DNA of 64,000 bases from the NCBI GenBank assembly GCA_958298945.1, contig OY282605.1, positions 110,418,267-110,482,266 of the forward strand, given 5' to 3'. Of this stretch, positions 12,785 through 25,470 are shown piece after piece. How positions within the stretch are numbered: the first letter of the stretch is position 1; each line of letters starts with the position of its first letter. The notes beneath the pieces are model-generated. The model made no database searches. It was not told the DNA's origin and worked only from the letters and a program-made list of their open reading frames with translations. This DNA comes from Atherix ibis (Eukaryota; Arthropoda; Insecta; Diptera; Athericidae). The translations under genes were made by a program, and so were the position numbers.

Positions 12785-13465
12785 TATTGGATGGTGTTCT
12801 ACAGGGAACTATACATGGACCGATATTCCAATCTGTCCCAATATATTTTTTGCTACATATTCTTACCACTGTCCACATTGCATCTAGCGAAAATCCCCAA
12901 CATGCTTTCGAAATCATCCAAACCTAAATTCAAACCCTCCAAAACTGGTTTATCAGGTGGAGAATAAAAGTTAATCCACATAAATCTGCCCACGCCTTAC
13001 CACAACATACCGAAGTTCGTCATCTAGGAGTGACCATAAACACAATGTTTGGCACGGAACCCACAAAAAATACTTAAAAGTCGATACCTACAACTGCTTC
13101 GACTTTTAGACAAACGTTCTAAATTTACTATAGACAGCAAAGTACTTTCTGTACAATGGCCTACTGTAATCCATCTGGACGTAAGGAATATAACTCTTGG
13201 GCTCTACCAAGTTTTACAAATCCCTTCAGTCAAAAACACTTCGTTAAATTGTCGATGCTCCGTTTTATGTCTGTAATATGTTATCCACCATGATCCCAAA
13301 CTCCGTTTTGTTCACCATGTGACTGTGTCTCGTTATAAAAAGTTCCATTCAAAGTGTCCCCAATCATAATAATCCCATTGTTCAAGAACTATCCTCCACA
13401 TCCATTCCTAAAAACACTTATCGAAGACTTGAGCGTTCTTCGTCGTGTGATTTATTAAAAGTCTT
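12785..13465 (+). pseudogene. Jockey-like LINE reverse transcriptase remnant
   Basis: Shifting plus-strand frames carry, in order: GVLQGTIHGPIF (degraded GVPQGS block, near 12795); SENPQHAFEIIQ and WFIRWRIKVNPHKSAH (thumb region, 12890-12990); EVRHLGVTIN (about 13014-13043); KSRYLQLLRLLDKRS (13075-13120); and a C-terminal PKNTYRRLERSSSCDLL near 13405-13455. The YADD block is lost. The same family recurs at 59530-59800 (minus) and 60160-60960 (plus). Several frameshifts and stops make it a fossil. Confidence 0.75.
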
Positions 13466-15370
13466 AACATATTATTATGTGTAATTGTAGATATCTGAAA
13501 AAATTTGAAGAAAAAATTTGTCATGGTAGCCTTAGTCTTAGTTTCATAGACTCATTCGTTGTCTGAATTTAAGTTACAATGCACCAGTCAACCAAGGCAA
13601 CTACTTATTGACAATAATCATCAATAGGAGCACTCCAAAAAATCGGCCTAGGAATACTATGGAAGGTTTGGGAAAATTACCAGAGAGAGATTTAACATAC
13701 TAACCCCCCCCCCCCCTCTCTTATCACTTCTTTTTTATCTCTGTGTCTCAACGTGGGTCCCTGCCTGATCATGAGTTCTTCGATTTTTCTTTAAATGATT
13801 AATTTTTATTTTTTGGTAAATCAATTTTTTTGCGTTCCCAAATTTTTACCTCCACCATTTTTTATAGCCTCCTAATTCCTTATTCCCCTTCCGAACGGTC
13901 TTAAATATAAATTTTCTTATTTTATTATTTTTTTTTTCTTTTCGATTAAATCTTTTTTTTTTACCCACGTAAACGGTTAAATATTTCACATAATAATTCA
14001 AGATTTAAGACTATTTGCGTAACTCTCACTCATTATGGCTTTTATTTTTTTTAACTTAAAACAAAAATAAAAATATAAAAAATTATTTTTCTCGGCAAAA
14101 AAATTAAAAAAAAAATATTTTAAATTATTAACATATGATTACGTTATTCTGAATCGATTCCATCGTCATAGTAAAATAGACCTTCTTTATTGGGAAAATC
14201 GCGCATCCGTGATTAAAATCTTTGTCAAATTTGAAAAATGAAGAAAATACGTTTTTTTCAGCTTGCCTCTATCTACTTGTATTTATTAGAAAAGATAGTC
14301 GATCGATATTAGAATTCGAATATTTATTTCAGGATATTGGCTCGATTCGTTTATTCTTCGTATATCCTGTGTGTAAATTATGTCGCACAATCATAACGAA
14401 GCATCTACTCTTAACCGAAATGCATTCAAGTTACGAGTATTGATGTCATAAAAAACGTAAAAGCCAATAAATATTGTACATACAAATACGTATAGGTAAA
14501 ATGGAAAAGGACGTTTTTTTCCATCCTGTATAAGGAGTGGTTTTATTGCTTCTGTTATTATTAATGAATATATAAAATCTTTTGTATTTTGGATGATTAC
14601 ATGCGTAGAATGTGTAATTATTTATTAAGAAAATGATTCATTTATAGATCGACAAGATAATATTATCATATTAGCATCTGGCAATACTAAAATAAATAAA
14701 AAATAATCATTTTAATATGAGTTTTTAATAATATAAAATTGATACTACATCATAACTATTTCATTATAGAGAAATTATTTAATCATTAAATTTTGAGAGA
14801 ATTGTTTTTTTTCTAGACACATCAGGTAACACTTAAAGAAAAGAAAAACGTGTCAAAATTAGAAGTGGCGTAAAGTTTTGTATTTGAATTATTTACGATA
14901 ATATTCTATTTCAGAATTCATCAACTTTTTTGTAATTTAAAATTAAAAACATTAAATTTGCCATCACGACCTTCACGCCATCTCGTAAAAAAAAACTAGA
15001 CAAATTTACCACCTTCCAAAGTTTACAGCCATGTTGTTTTTTTTGACACTAACTTTTGACAAATGGATCAGTTAATGGTCCTGCTAATAAGGACAACTAT
15101 TTACGGAATAGATCATCATTCCACCCCTTGTCAAAATGTGCAAAGTATCAAGAATTTCGAAATAGTAGATTATTAGAGGACCTAAAATCCTCAACCATAA
15201 TGCTCATAAGCAACCTGGCGGGCTGTCTCAGAATTCTACTTCGTGAATTTTGCGAGAAAAAACTTAACAGTATCGTAAACAACCAAAATATTATCGTAAA
15301 CAAGCAACGATATCGTAAACAAGCGATTGAACATCTGCAAGACTTTATGGGAAGTCGGTAGTATTTTAAA
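13466..15370. other. AT-rich intergenic sequence with a poly-C run
   Basis: Mostly unstructured. A 13-base C run at 13704-13716 followed by CTCTCTT is striking in this base composition. Three ATCGTAAACAA units occur near 15270-15325. No gene was recognised. Confidence 0.5.
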
Positions 15371-15371
15371 A

Positions 15372-15590
15372 ATACCAAGGATCTGACTAACATCTGGTTC
15401 GAACAAAACGGCGTCACATGTCATATCTGCCAAAGGATCTGACTAACATCTGGTTCGAACAAAACGGCGTCACATGTCATACATACCACCAGAGAAATAG
15501 TAGATTTAGCGCTGCGTTGATGGGGCGAATATATTGGGTCGAATATCAAGGAGTATTAAATCATATGATCTCGGGGGTTATGACGTGTCC
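15372..15590 (+). pseudogene. Rosa-like mariner transposase scrap with internal duplication
   Basis: The translation LTNIWFEQNGVTCH corresponds to the second catalytic block (WFQQDGATCHTA) of the rosa-like mariner copies elsewhere in the window, with the catalytic Asp replaced by Asn. A 49 bp segment covering this block occurs twice, perfectly, at 15377-15425 and 15433-15481. The rest of the transposase is lost. Confidence 0.65.
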
Positions 15591-15639
15591 CCTCTAGATT
15601 AGGCGATACAACATGGCTCCGAGGTAATTTGATTTAACG

Positions 15640-16010
15640 CCTCTTGATATCATCACCAATAGAATCGCTCCAACGAAGCAGGGTCTGCTACCTTTTCTGC
15701 TACCATAAAATCATTCGTAGATTTTCCGCAGAGGTCTACCTCATCTATATTGATTAAGTGACCTACGCACCGCAGCCTATTGAGCCTAATTTTATCAATA
15801 GCCAAGAGGTTGTGATATCGCTCATAGATTTCGCCTTTAAGTAGGCTCTGAATTCGTCTATCTTCATGTGGAGGGGTCAAATAAGTATTCTACGGAGGAG
15901 TCTCTTCTTGAAAGCGACTTAGATTTTGCAATAATTCTTACTGAAGACCTCCGAACAATACATGGAGACTGGCAAGATCAAGGTCATGCACAGTAGTTGC
16001 CTTGATTTTA
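15640..16010 (-). pseudogene. RTE-like LINE C-terminal fragment
   Basis: The minus strand translates to RIQSLLKGEIYERYHNLLA, then KIRLNRLRCVGHLINIDEVD, resembling the RLRW(L/A)GH(V/I)..M(D/E) tail found after the reverse transcriptase in RTE-type LINEs. Upstream, at 15990-15890, a degraded KATTVHDLDLASLHVLFGG matches a similar stretch in the fragment at 39740-40690. Stops and frame changes show it is dead. Confidence 0.6.
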
Positions 16011-17390
16011 TACTGAACTATTTCAGAATTACCTGGATCGACGCAAAGAGGAATTATTGGCTGCCTTTGACGACAACGCTTAGTTTAGCCCAAAATTTCC
16101 CACCATCAACTAAAGATCTCTCTTCGGTATACGCCCAAAGTTGAAAAAATTTAATAAAGATGGTACCACTCATTAATGCGGAGGGACCCCGGATTTTATT
16201 TATTAAATCAGAGGTTATGGTTTCATAAAAACACCAATTTGAGGATTAGTAAAAACAACAATTTAAAAACTTCTCGAAGGCTTAATTTTTTCTTTTGTTT
16301 TTTTGATAAGCATACCTATTTGGAAGACATTGTTCCGTTACCACCGTTCCTATACAATAAATTTTAACTACACAGTTGAGTGATTAAACTACCACCAAAA
16401 ATATTTAAAAAAATTTTTTTTTACTTACAAAACATTTTATACAAACTGAATTAATAATGAACCATTTGTGAAATAATTTTCCGTCAATTGTTTATCCGCA
16501 ATAATGCCAAAAGTATGGAATTAATAATATCCTTTCTCTGAGGAATAGAAAATTGTGAAACTCTCAAAGGATTCTGCTATACGCGGAGGACTACACCGCC
16601 AAAAAAATCCGATTCAATCAGACTATCTTGGTCAGTAAACATTCCATTCGAATAATAAAATTAATAATATTTCTTTTTACATCTGGAATTAATATTAGTA
16701 AATAAATATTGCGTTTTCACATCAAAAAAATTTTTTTTTCGTTTTTTCTTCATTTTTTTTATTTCATAAATTATTTCATCTGCCATCTGAGCGTAAGTAC
16801 AATATTTCCAGATTGATTGAATAAATTTAGCAATTTTATATTCAGAATTTTTACTATGAAAACTAATGTGAATAAAAAACAGACCATTCAGAATTTACTA
16901 GGACAGTAAAATTAATAATAAGAAAATTTTATAGAATAGAAAATATGCCATTTCAAAAGTGTCTATTTGACTATGCAAATATGCTGATTAGTAGCTTTTT
17001 TAAAGTAAAATAAGCAATTTCTCGGCAAATCGACTGAGTAACAAATTGGAAAAGTCTAGACAGAAACTTAAATAAAAATTAAACTAAAACCAAAACAGAA
17101 GCCATGACAGAAATTAAATTAATAACGATTTTTTTATATATAAACAACAATTTTTCATGTTAAATATTTTTTGTTATACAGTATTTTTTGGAAATGGTTA
17201 TTTTTGTTCAATTTTTGAAATATTTTTTTTAATAGAAATATTATGTTTAGTAGTCAGCAAATTTATAGTTTTTAACGTGTTTTTCTTATTCAATTATTTG
17301 AACGAATAAAAATTTAATGAAAATATCGATGACTTATTCTGCGAAAACTTTTAAATTTTAGATACTTTTACATTAAAAAAAAATCGGTTC
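16011..17390. other. AT-rich intergenic sequence
   Basis: No supportable gene. Plus-strand frames of about 60 codons have no recognisable content. Confidence 0.5.
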
Positions 17391-17393
17391 CAT

Positions 17394-19095
17394 GGTGAGC
17401 AATTTTTTTATTACTTGTAAATCACATTTTAAGTTTTCAATGAATTTAAAAATTAAAAATTACTGCGCTCACAAAATAGAAATTATTTCGGAAATCAACA
17501 TAATATGTAAAAATTGTGTTGGGTAATGAGCAAATTATTGAACAATTTTGTTCAGTAGTAAGCCAATTATTGATATAACGATCAGATTGAAATTGAAGTC
17601 AAACTAATTCATAATTGATTCATATAGTATTATGGCCCTAACAAATTTTAAATATCGTACGGAAGTCGACGGTTAGTTTTCCAAATTCTTTTACGGAAAA
17701 TTCTGCTCTCTGGTGAGCAATTTTTGATTTAATGGTATTTTTAAATTTAAATGAAATTGTCACATGCTATTCATTAACTGCGTTCATTAATATTTAAATT
17801 GATTCGATATTAAAATTTCCGTTAATCCATGATTTAGTTCAGAAGTGAGCAAATGACAGAAAAATTTTGTTTTTTACTAAACACATAATTGATTTAACTT
17901 TTAATTGAAATTGATTCCATGAACCATTTCTAATAAAACTACTGCATTTACAAATTTTACGGCAGTTCAAGCTTAATTTCACAAACACTTTTACCAAAAA
18001 GTTCTGTTTCACAGTGAGCAAATTTTCAATTAATCTTTTTGTGAAATTTTGAATAGATTTTCCAGTGCGTTCATTAATATTTAAAATGATTCGAAAATCT
18101 TTTTCGGGTTTTTATGATTCTGTTCAGTTGTGATCAAGTTACTGAAAATATTGTTGAGCAAAAAGTTGTTGAAATATTCTTGAGCAAAAAATATTCTTGA
18201 TCGCTAAATCAAATTGACATTTAAATTAAACTAATTCACAATTAATTCATATAATATTGTATTATGGCTCCAATAAATTTTGAATGCCGTAAGAAGGGAA
18301 GTCTAAGCTTAGTTTTCAAAATTCTCTTATGGAAAAATTCTGCGCCGTGATCAGCAATTTTTGATTTAATGGTATTTTCAAATTTAAATGAAATTGTCAC
18401 ATGCCATTCATAAAAGCAAATTTTTGATTTAATATTTTTAAAATTGATTCGGTCACAAGTTTTTGGTAATTCACGGTTTTGTTAAAAAATGAGCAAATTA
18501 CTGTACAATTTTGTTCGGTAGTAAACAAATTATTGTTTAAAAAAAAATTAAATTGAAGCGCAAATAATCCATGAGTAATTGCTAAGAAACTTCTTTTACA
18601 AGTTTTAATTGTCTTACAAAAGTTCAAGTTTAGTTTCTCGAACACTTTTATTAAAAAGTTTTGTTCAAAAGTGAGCAAATTACTGAAAAATTTTGTTCGT
18701 TAGTAAACAAATTATTGTTTTAAAAAAAATGAAATATAAGCGAAAATAATCCATGAGTAATTTCTAAGAAACCTCTTTATAAGATTTAAATGGCTTAAGG
18801 AAGTTCAAGTTTAGATTCCCAAACACTTTCATCAAAATTTCTGTTTCACAATGAGCAAATTTTCTATTAAATCTTTTTTTAAATTTTAAATAAATTTTCT
18901 AGTACAATAATTTATATTTAAAATGATTCGAATATCAATTTTTGGTTTTCCATGGTTTTGTTCAGTTGTGCGGTTACTGAAAAATTATTGATTTAACGAT
19001 AGAAATGATATTTAGTTCATAATATTAGTAATAAATTTATAACAGCTTAAAGCTTACAAAGAAAATTTATTGAAAAATGTTGCTCAATGACGAAC
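17394..19095. repeat. Complex tandem repeat array, unit about 320 bp
   Basis: Units begin at a (G/A)TGAGCAA word at about 17394, 17712, 18015, 18350, 18670 and 18850, followed by shared landmarks. These include ATGATTCGA(A/T)ATC, CATGGTTTTGTTCAG, GAGCAAATTACTG, TTTTGTTC(A/G)GTAGTAA, CAAGTTTAGTTTC and ACACTTTTA. About five and a half units are present, the fifth being short (about 180 bp). Copies are strongly diverged. The GAGCAA/TTGTTCAG words recall the minisatellites at 0.6-1.5 and 5.0-5.7 kb. No protein is encoded. Confidence 0.8.
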
Positions 19096-19755
19096 ATATT
19101 TTTGGTTGCATGATTGAAACACCAATAATTTGAATTTCAACAGTAAATAAGAAACCATTTATTTTAAATAACTATTATAACTACAAATACAAAATAGTAA
19201 CAACCAGATAAGCACCTTTAGTAAACATAGAAACTAAGTACTGCAATTAATCACTGAACCAGTAAATCTTAAGTCATCGAATCATGCTCATAGAAAAAGA
19301 AGAAGGCAATAACCAAGGAGATTAGCATAATTTGGAAAACTAGAATAAATAGTTTTGTAACGAGACTCAGTCACGATGAGTAAGACTATTCCCTATTCAG
19401 TCCCATCAGTCAAAAATACTCTGCATAATTTGTTCATATTTGTAATCGATTACTAGAAATATAATTATGTTTACTAAAGCAATTTTTCTAAGAAATTCGA
19501 TCACATTTATTAAACTACATTTATATTTGGTAACTTTTATAATTATTATTTTTATAGACAATTTAATTCGATCGCATTTATAAACGGCATAATTCAATTT
19601 TCACAAATAAATTTTTTCTAATAATGACAAAACCGGTTACTGCGAGTTGAATTTGACAGAGGTACTCAGTTTGACCACTAGAGGCGTGATAGTAGTGCAG
19701 TAGTTGCCACAGTTACTCCCCCGCTGAATAAATTATGCACAATATTTTTGACTTA
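19096..19755. other. AT-rich intergenic sequence
   Basis: Nothing recognised beyond short AT-rich frames. Confidence 0.5.
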
Positions 19756-19759
19756 AGAG

Positions 19760-19860
19760 ATTTGATTCGACAGAAATTGGAAACCTTAATAGATTTTCAG
19801 AGTTTTAGTTCCTAAGTCCATATAGGTTTCAGTAGAGCATTGCGTAAAAGTTTATTGCTT
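19760..19860 (-). pseudogene. Short jockey-like LINE scrap
   Basis: The minus strand reads LRNALLKPIWT then a stop and ELKL, the block equivalent to LFNALLKPIWTYGLEL in the copy at 59603-59797. Only about 25 residues survive. Confidence 0.55.
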
Positions 19861-19869
19861 TCGAAATTT

Positions 19870-20770
19870 AGTGTCTTGTGGTTTGTTACTACAATTAAGA
19901 TATATAAAAGAAATCATATTCAAATCGAAAAATATATTTATTGTCAGTCGATGATAAATAATTAGTTTATTCTGGGATTATGTATAATATGAGCGCGTTA
20001 TTTTAATTATCGATCTTAAAATATTCTATTTGATTTCATTATTCCAAAAAAAAAAATCACAGGTTAGATTTTCATAAACCAAAAAATATCGTACTTAGAG
20101 GAACAAAGACCACATGACATATTCATCAAGATGCCACTGAGTCAATTTAGCTCCAATTTATTTAATACTTTCTTTATTGGAAAAAAAATGAGAAAAATTG
20201 AATACATATTCAACTCTGAAAAAAGTATATATATTCAAATCGAAAGGATATAAAAGTATTTTTCAATTATCTTTCCAATAATCAATAAAATTTATCTAGT
20301 ATTAATACTATTGTACTTTGTAAAAAATTCCATTCTTTTAATTTACATAAGCTAAACTCAATTTCGCACAGTTCCGATAAAACGGAACTCATCCCTACAG
20401 CCAGGATATATTAACAGTTTTTATCTAATGAAATGTCGAACTGTATCTAAAAATATGTACGTGTGTGCGTACACAAACAAATATTCTTAATACAAACTTT
20501 GTGTTTATTTAATTTTAGAGTCAAATATTCATTATCAAAAAAAAATAGATCCATGCGAGTGTATCATCTTTAGATCACAAAATATCACTAAAAATTCAGT
20601 ACATTTTCCTATTAGCATAAAACGAAAGAAAACGGGTTTTTTTCATCTTTTTTTCTTAATATTTCCTTTACTATATTTCAAGGATTTTCCCATTAACTAC
20701 AGGATTTCGCAACAATAATTATTCATACTTGAGTGAATATTTAAAGTATGGTCGGTTCAAATTTTTCTAT
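19870..20770. other. AT-rich intergenic sequence
   Basis: No gene or repeat structure recognised. Confidence 0.5.
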
Positions 20771-20774
20771 ACGA

Positions 20775-20975
20775 AATTGCCATACCAGAATTATTAGGTG
20801 TTTTTTTTTGCAAATTTTTTCATTGAAACCGAAACTATTAACAAACAAAAACACGTTGCTCATAATTCTAAGAGATGGCGTTTGTTGTGCAAATATGTGT
20901 TACTTCAACTGCTAACCAAGAGGTTTTATATTTTTTCTTCTTCATTAAATGAACTTTAATCAATTTAATTGTTTT
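20775..20975. repeat. Direct repeat, left copy
   Basis: About 200 bp beginning AATTGCCATACCAGAATTAT and ending AATTTAATTGTTTT. It is closely similar to 21376-21572 and in the same orientation. It contains AAGAGATGGCGTTTGTTGTG. No coding content. Confidence 0.85.
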
Positions 20976-20988
20976 TATAACCATGTAT

Positions 20989-21080
20989 GACTCCTGTTAC
21001 TCCATTAATTTTATACCTTAAAAGGAATATTAAGAATACATTTACCTTTAAGGGATAAAATTAACAGAGTAACAGGACTC
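20989..21080. repeat. Imperfect palindrome (possible tiny MITE)
   Basis: Two 37 bp arms, 20989-21025 and 21044-21080, both reading roughly GA(C/G)TCCTGTTACTC...AATTTTAT.CCTTAAA from the outside inwards. They differ at about five positions and are separated by an 18-base loop. The structure sits just right of the left direct repeat. Confidence 0.75.
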
Positions 21081-21375
21081 ATTAAGGCAAAAATTATTAA
21101 CCATTTAAGGATTTAATATGCTGGTTATTTTTTATTAAAGGATTTAAAGTCATGGAATGGAAACAAGATCATCGTGTATTTTGTAGAGACTCAAGAATTG
21201 CTCTTTCGATAAATATTGGTTAGTCAAAAAATTTGATGGCGTGTTTGAGTAAAATACAGACGTTTTAATGAGAGTGTTAAAATAAATTTATGAAAAACAT
21301 CGAGAATGTTTCGCCTTTTTTGGGCAGAACCATGATTCCGTCAGTATATCACTTTTGAATTATTAGTTTAATAAT

Positions 21376-21572
21376 AATTGCCATACCAGAATTATTAGCA
21401 GGTGTTTTTTTTGCAAATTTTTCCATTGAAACCGAAACAAAAAATACGTTGCTTATAATTCTAAGAGATGGCGCTTGTTGTACAAGTATGTGTTACTTCA
21501 ACTGCTAGCCAAGATAAGACGTTTTGAATTTTTTTTCTTCATTAAATCAACTTAAATAAATTTAATTGTTTT
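21376..21572. repeat. Direct repeat, right copy
   Basis: Second copy of the 20775-20975 sequence, differing by scattered substitutions and small indels. About 400 bp lies between the two copies. Confidence 0.85.
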
Positions 21573-21879
21573 GAAACATATTTTTTTTATTTGGTTTTTT
21601 TCAATATCTTTTAAATAATTTGAGCCGTAGTTTTTGAAAATGGTATAAGTTCATTTTTTCTTATGTTGAGATATTTAGTGGGTTTGCGTTTCAATCAATT
21701 TAAACATATTAATCAGTTCGTGAGATGTTTTTGACACTATAATCCTGTTAATAATAATAATGCAATATTAATTAATAAACGATTTTTTCTTTACCTACAA
21801 ATTGTCTTATATCACTTTTTAAATATAACAAATTATAAAAAATAAAAACAAATGCAAATTTAAATCTATAATCTCTCTT

Positions 21880-22490
21880 TTTCCATGATCTTTTCTTTTT
21901 TTATGATATTCTCATATTTTATCCATTTTTCATCGCCAATTATGATTTATTTAAAAAATGGCTCGATTTCATTGCGCTTCATCAGCGGATCGCAGATGTT
22001 AAGTCGGTCCAACTTTTTTTTCACACTCAATTCACGAGATACCCAAACATCGAGTTTGTTTTTAAACCCAGTCTTTTGCAAAAGTGAGAGAGTTCACCAA
22101 TAGTTTTCGCAGGCCTCTCTTGAAGCCAAATTAGTACCATTAAGAGAGTTCTGCAGAGACCGAAACAAGTGGTAGTCTGAGGGTGCTATGTCTGGGCTAA
22201 ACTGTGGATGTATCAAAACTTCCCAGATGAACTCTCTTAATTTTTGCCCTGCCATCATAGATGTGTGTGGTCGAGGGTCTTTCGAACGATATTATCATCT
22301 CTTTCGAACGATATTATCATAGTTTTATCCATTTTTCATCGAAAGTTATGATTCGCTTTAGAAATGGCTCGATTTTACTGGGCTTCAGCAGCGCATTCGC
22401 AGATCTTGTTTTTCATGCTCAATTCATGAGGCATGCAAGCATCGAGTTTATTTTTGAACTCAGCCTTTTGCAAATTATTAAAAAATAAAT
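21880..22490 (-). pseudogene. Rearranged mariner transposase pseudogene
   Basis: Descending the minus strand there are three blocks. At 22480-22310, KAEFKNKLDACMPHELS leads to IEPFLKRIITFDEKWIKL, the first catalytic Asp block with Gly changed to Phe before DEKW. At 22240-22120, HPQFSPDIAPSDYHLFRSL, the third catalytic Asp block, ends in SREACENYW. At 22080-21890, GFKNKLDVWVSREL leads to KRNEIEPFF and IIIGDEKWIKYENI, a second copy of the first block. The second catalytic region is absent and the block order is scrambled (1, 3, 1'). A 20 bp motif is also tandemly doubled at 22279-22298 and 22301-22320. Confidence 0.8.
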
Positions 22491-24770
22491 ATACATTTGT
22501 ATAGGCAAGAAATAATTTAGATTGATTGAAATAGACTCTGTTGGTATCGGCAGCAATCCTTGATCCTAAATAGGAATTTTGATTTTACTCTTCCTATCTG
22601 TATGCGACCAGTGCTTTTATTTGGTTATTGTGTTCGACGCCGATGCTGCCGCCATGTACTTTGTTTTGACTTCATTTATATTTACTTTCAATTAAATATG
22701 ATTTGACTAGTATTCTAGAGAAAAATCCGTAAAAAAATTATTTCTGATAATAGAGCATAACGAACAAAAAAAATCAATAAATTTACTATAAAACTATTTT
22801 AATTTAATAGGAAAAAAATAAAAAGGAAATTGAAGGTATTTTTTTTTAAATCTACTGAAAAAAATCTTTAAAAAATTTCGATCGAAGTTTAGCCCAGATA
22901 ATGTAGGTTCTCATTTTAATTCATTGCAATTGCAGACTGCTATTGAGAAGAAAAAAAAATAAAGTAAACAATTTCAATTTCATCAATAAAAGCACTTCGA
23001 TTATTGGTTTTATAAGCCAAATCAATATCGATGATCAGAATTTGTAAAAATATTTCAATTTATTTCAACAAATTTGCTAAACATTTTGGAAATAACCAAA
23101 AAAAAAACTTCCAAAGGAAAAAAGGACTTATCCAAATGTTTTTGTTCAGTGATACACAAAATAAATATTGCCATAGTATAAGGACGAAAACCTTCCCATA
23201 AGCTAATGAAAAATATATTCAGGACATTATCTTCTGTATGGCTCGGTAGTCTCCTTCTTATTTCCGAATTAGTTTGAATCCATCGTATTATTTATATTCT
23301 GATATTAGAACATAAAATAAGATTAAGAAAGAATTTGTGGTATTGTTTCGAATTCCCCACAAAGGATATGAGAAAAAATGAGGACTTGTACGAGTATCAA
23401 TATGACATTCTCTCGAACAGTTACATAAAAATATCAAATGTAAGAAGGATGAAAACACTAGAATAAGAAAAAAACTAAATACAGAAACGTTAACAATTTC
23501 AAGGATTTTTTTCCCAGCAAACATATAACAGTAAAAAAAGATTTACGAGTAGAAACAATAATGTTAATATAGCATAAAAAGATATGAGTGCGTACGCAAT
23601 ATTAACAGAAATCGAATTGGGAGGCAACAACTCCCAATTCAATTTCTCAAATAGAGGAGAAACAATGAAAACAAGCGACAAGAATAAGAAGAAAAGGATA
23701 TGAGGCTCAGAGCACACACACAGAAGGAGACAGAGAGTGCCAACACAAGAATCACTTCTATTGTATTCGTCTGTCATTCCCGAAGGACATTTTTCAATTT
23801 TTGCAGACCCACAGTCGCATTGGATTCACCAACAGCGTCTTTAAATCAGTTCAAAAGGACAAAGATCACATCCGAACATGTAGTCTTGAACAGCTTCATA
23901 TTTTTGAATAACTGCCATAAACCATTTAATAATATTCGAAATCAGAATATTGTATAAAAATCAAAAACTATTTTTTGACACAATTGCGTACAGAAGCCAG
24001 CCCTTTTTCCCCAGAATTTTTCATCCTAAAAATCTATCCTATCAGCAAAATTCGCATATGAGAATTTTCGTATTTAGTTAAATTTAAAATTTCCATCAAT
24101 CAAAACCATTAAAGTCTTTCCCCGGATGGGGAATCCAACAATGTTGTTCCCTTTTTTCCCAGTTCGTTATCAATCCACCCACAATCGATATGTGGGATGA
24201 TAGCGTACCGTGGAACAGTTTCGTTTTAAGAAATGTGATTCGAATGTGAAGCACACATTATCCTAAACAAGACAGCAAAATAAGCAATAAGCCACCAGAT
24301 TTTGGGGTCAAGGTTATGCGATTTTTTTTGTTGCGAAATTCATAAAATCCTCAAAGGATAATCAATAAAAAGATTTCGATTTTTTATTACACGACAATTT
24401 ATGCGGAATCGGGTGGGAAAAAAAGAAAAACCATCTAGGAAAAAAAAATTCGTATCAATTTAAGGAATAAAGTACAGGTAATCCTCCCACAAAACGGTAT
24501 CTTATTTAAACGATAAGAAAATTGTGAAAATCATCCTAAAACATGGCAACCTTCGAAGCGGTTTCATTCTAACACAGTAGAGGTTAGAACACAATTCTGA
24601 CGACAGCAATTGATGTCAAAAATTAACGCACTTCCCTCTAATAAATTAAACACAATTGCAACGAGTAAAGAAATGTCATCTGAGCAGATTATTGTTGATA
24701 TTTTAACATAAAATCGTTTGTCGTCCAGAATTCCAGAAATCCTCGCTTAAAAAAGAAATTAAATTATGAG
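22491..24770. other. AT-rich intergenic sequence
   Basis: Several frames of 75-92 codons on both strands (23288-23957) are hydrophobic or arginine-rich but show no family motif and are probably chance. Nothing else was recognised. Confidence 0.45.
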
Positions 24771-24771
24771 G

Positions 24772-25470
24772 GTCGTTCCAGAATACCCGACTTGACGTTG
24801 TTGTTTAAAAAAAAATTACTATACTCGAAAATACCAACCTTATGAAGCTTACGTTTAAAGTTTGATGATGCTGCGTTGTTTAGTATTTGTTTGGCAGCCA
24901 TTAATAGTGAACACTCTCAGTGAATTTGTGAATATGCACTAAATTTCTCATTATTTCGTGAAAGGTCTCAGTCCAACCAAAATCAAAACCGAACTAGACT
25001 GTACTCTGGGGGAGTTTGCTGCTTTGTTTACAACGATTAAATATTGGGTGGCAGCGTTTAAACGAGACCGTACCAGCTGCCAACACGAACATCGCAGTGA
25101 TCGCCTAAATGAGGTGACCACGCCAGAAGTGGAAAAGAAAATCTGTTTAAACAAACTGAATCAAATGGTTCACAAATGTCTACTGAAAGTGCGAAAGCTA
25201 GCAGACATAGTAGGCACTTCAAAAAGTGCTGTACATCTTATATTGACCGAAAATTTGGATATGAGAAAGCTGTGCACAAGATGGGTGCCGCGTTTGCTCA
25301 CAATGGAACATAAACAACGTCGTTTCAATTAAGTGTTTGGTGATGTTTCGTAGCAATAAAGCCGACTTTTTGCGTCGATTCATAACCGTGGATAAGACAT
25401 GAGTTCATTACTCCACACCTGTGATGAAGGAACAGTCAAAAGAATGGGCTGAAAGGGGAGAATGAGCAGT
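24772..25470 (+). pseudogene. Irritans-like mariner, 5' half only
   Basis: An open frame at 24958-25332 carries the N-terminal DNA-binding half of a mariner transposase: KGLSPTKIKTELD, TIKYWVAAFKRDRTSC, the second helix-turn-helix (VRKLADIVGTSKSAVHLIL), and MRKLCTRWVPRLLTMEHKQR. The frame then breaks at 25330. Degraded sequence continues to about 25450, including the first catalytic region in the form DKT. The second and third catalytic Asp are gone. The sequence at 24775 (GAGGGTCGTTCCAGAATA) looks like the start of a terminal inverted repeat, but no matching right end was found. Confidence 0.82.

Noticed and set aside
23288..23957. Overlapping 78-92 codon frames, two hydrophobic on minus and one basic on plus
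   Set aside because: They oppose each other, lack any family signature and have no supporting splice sites.
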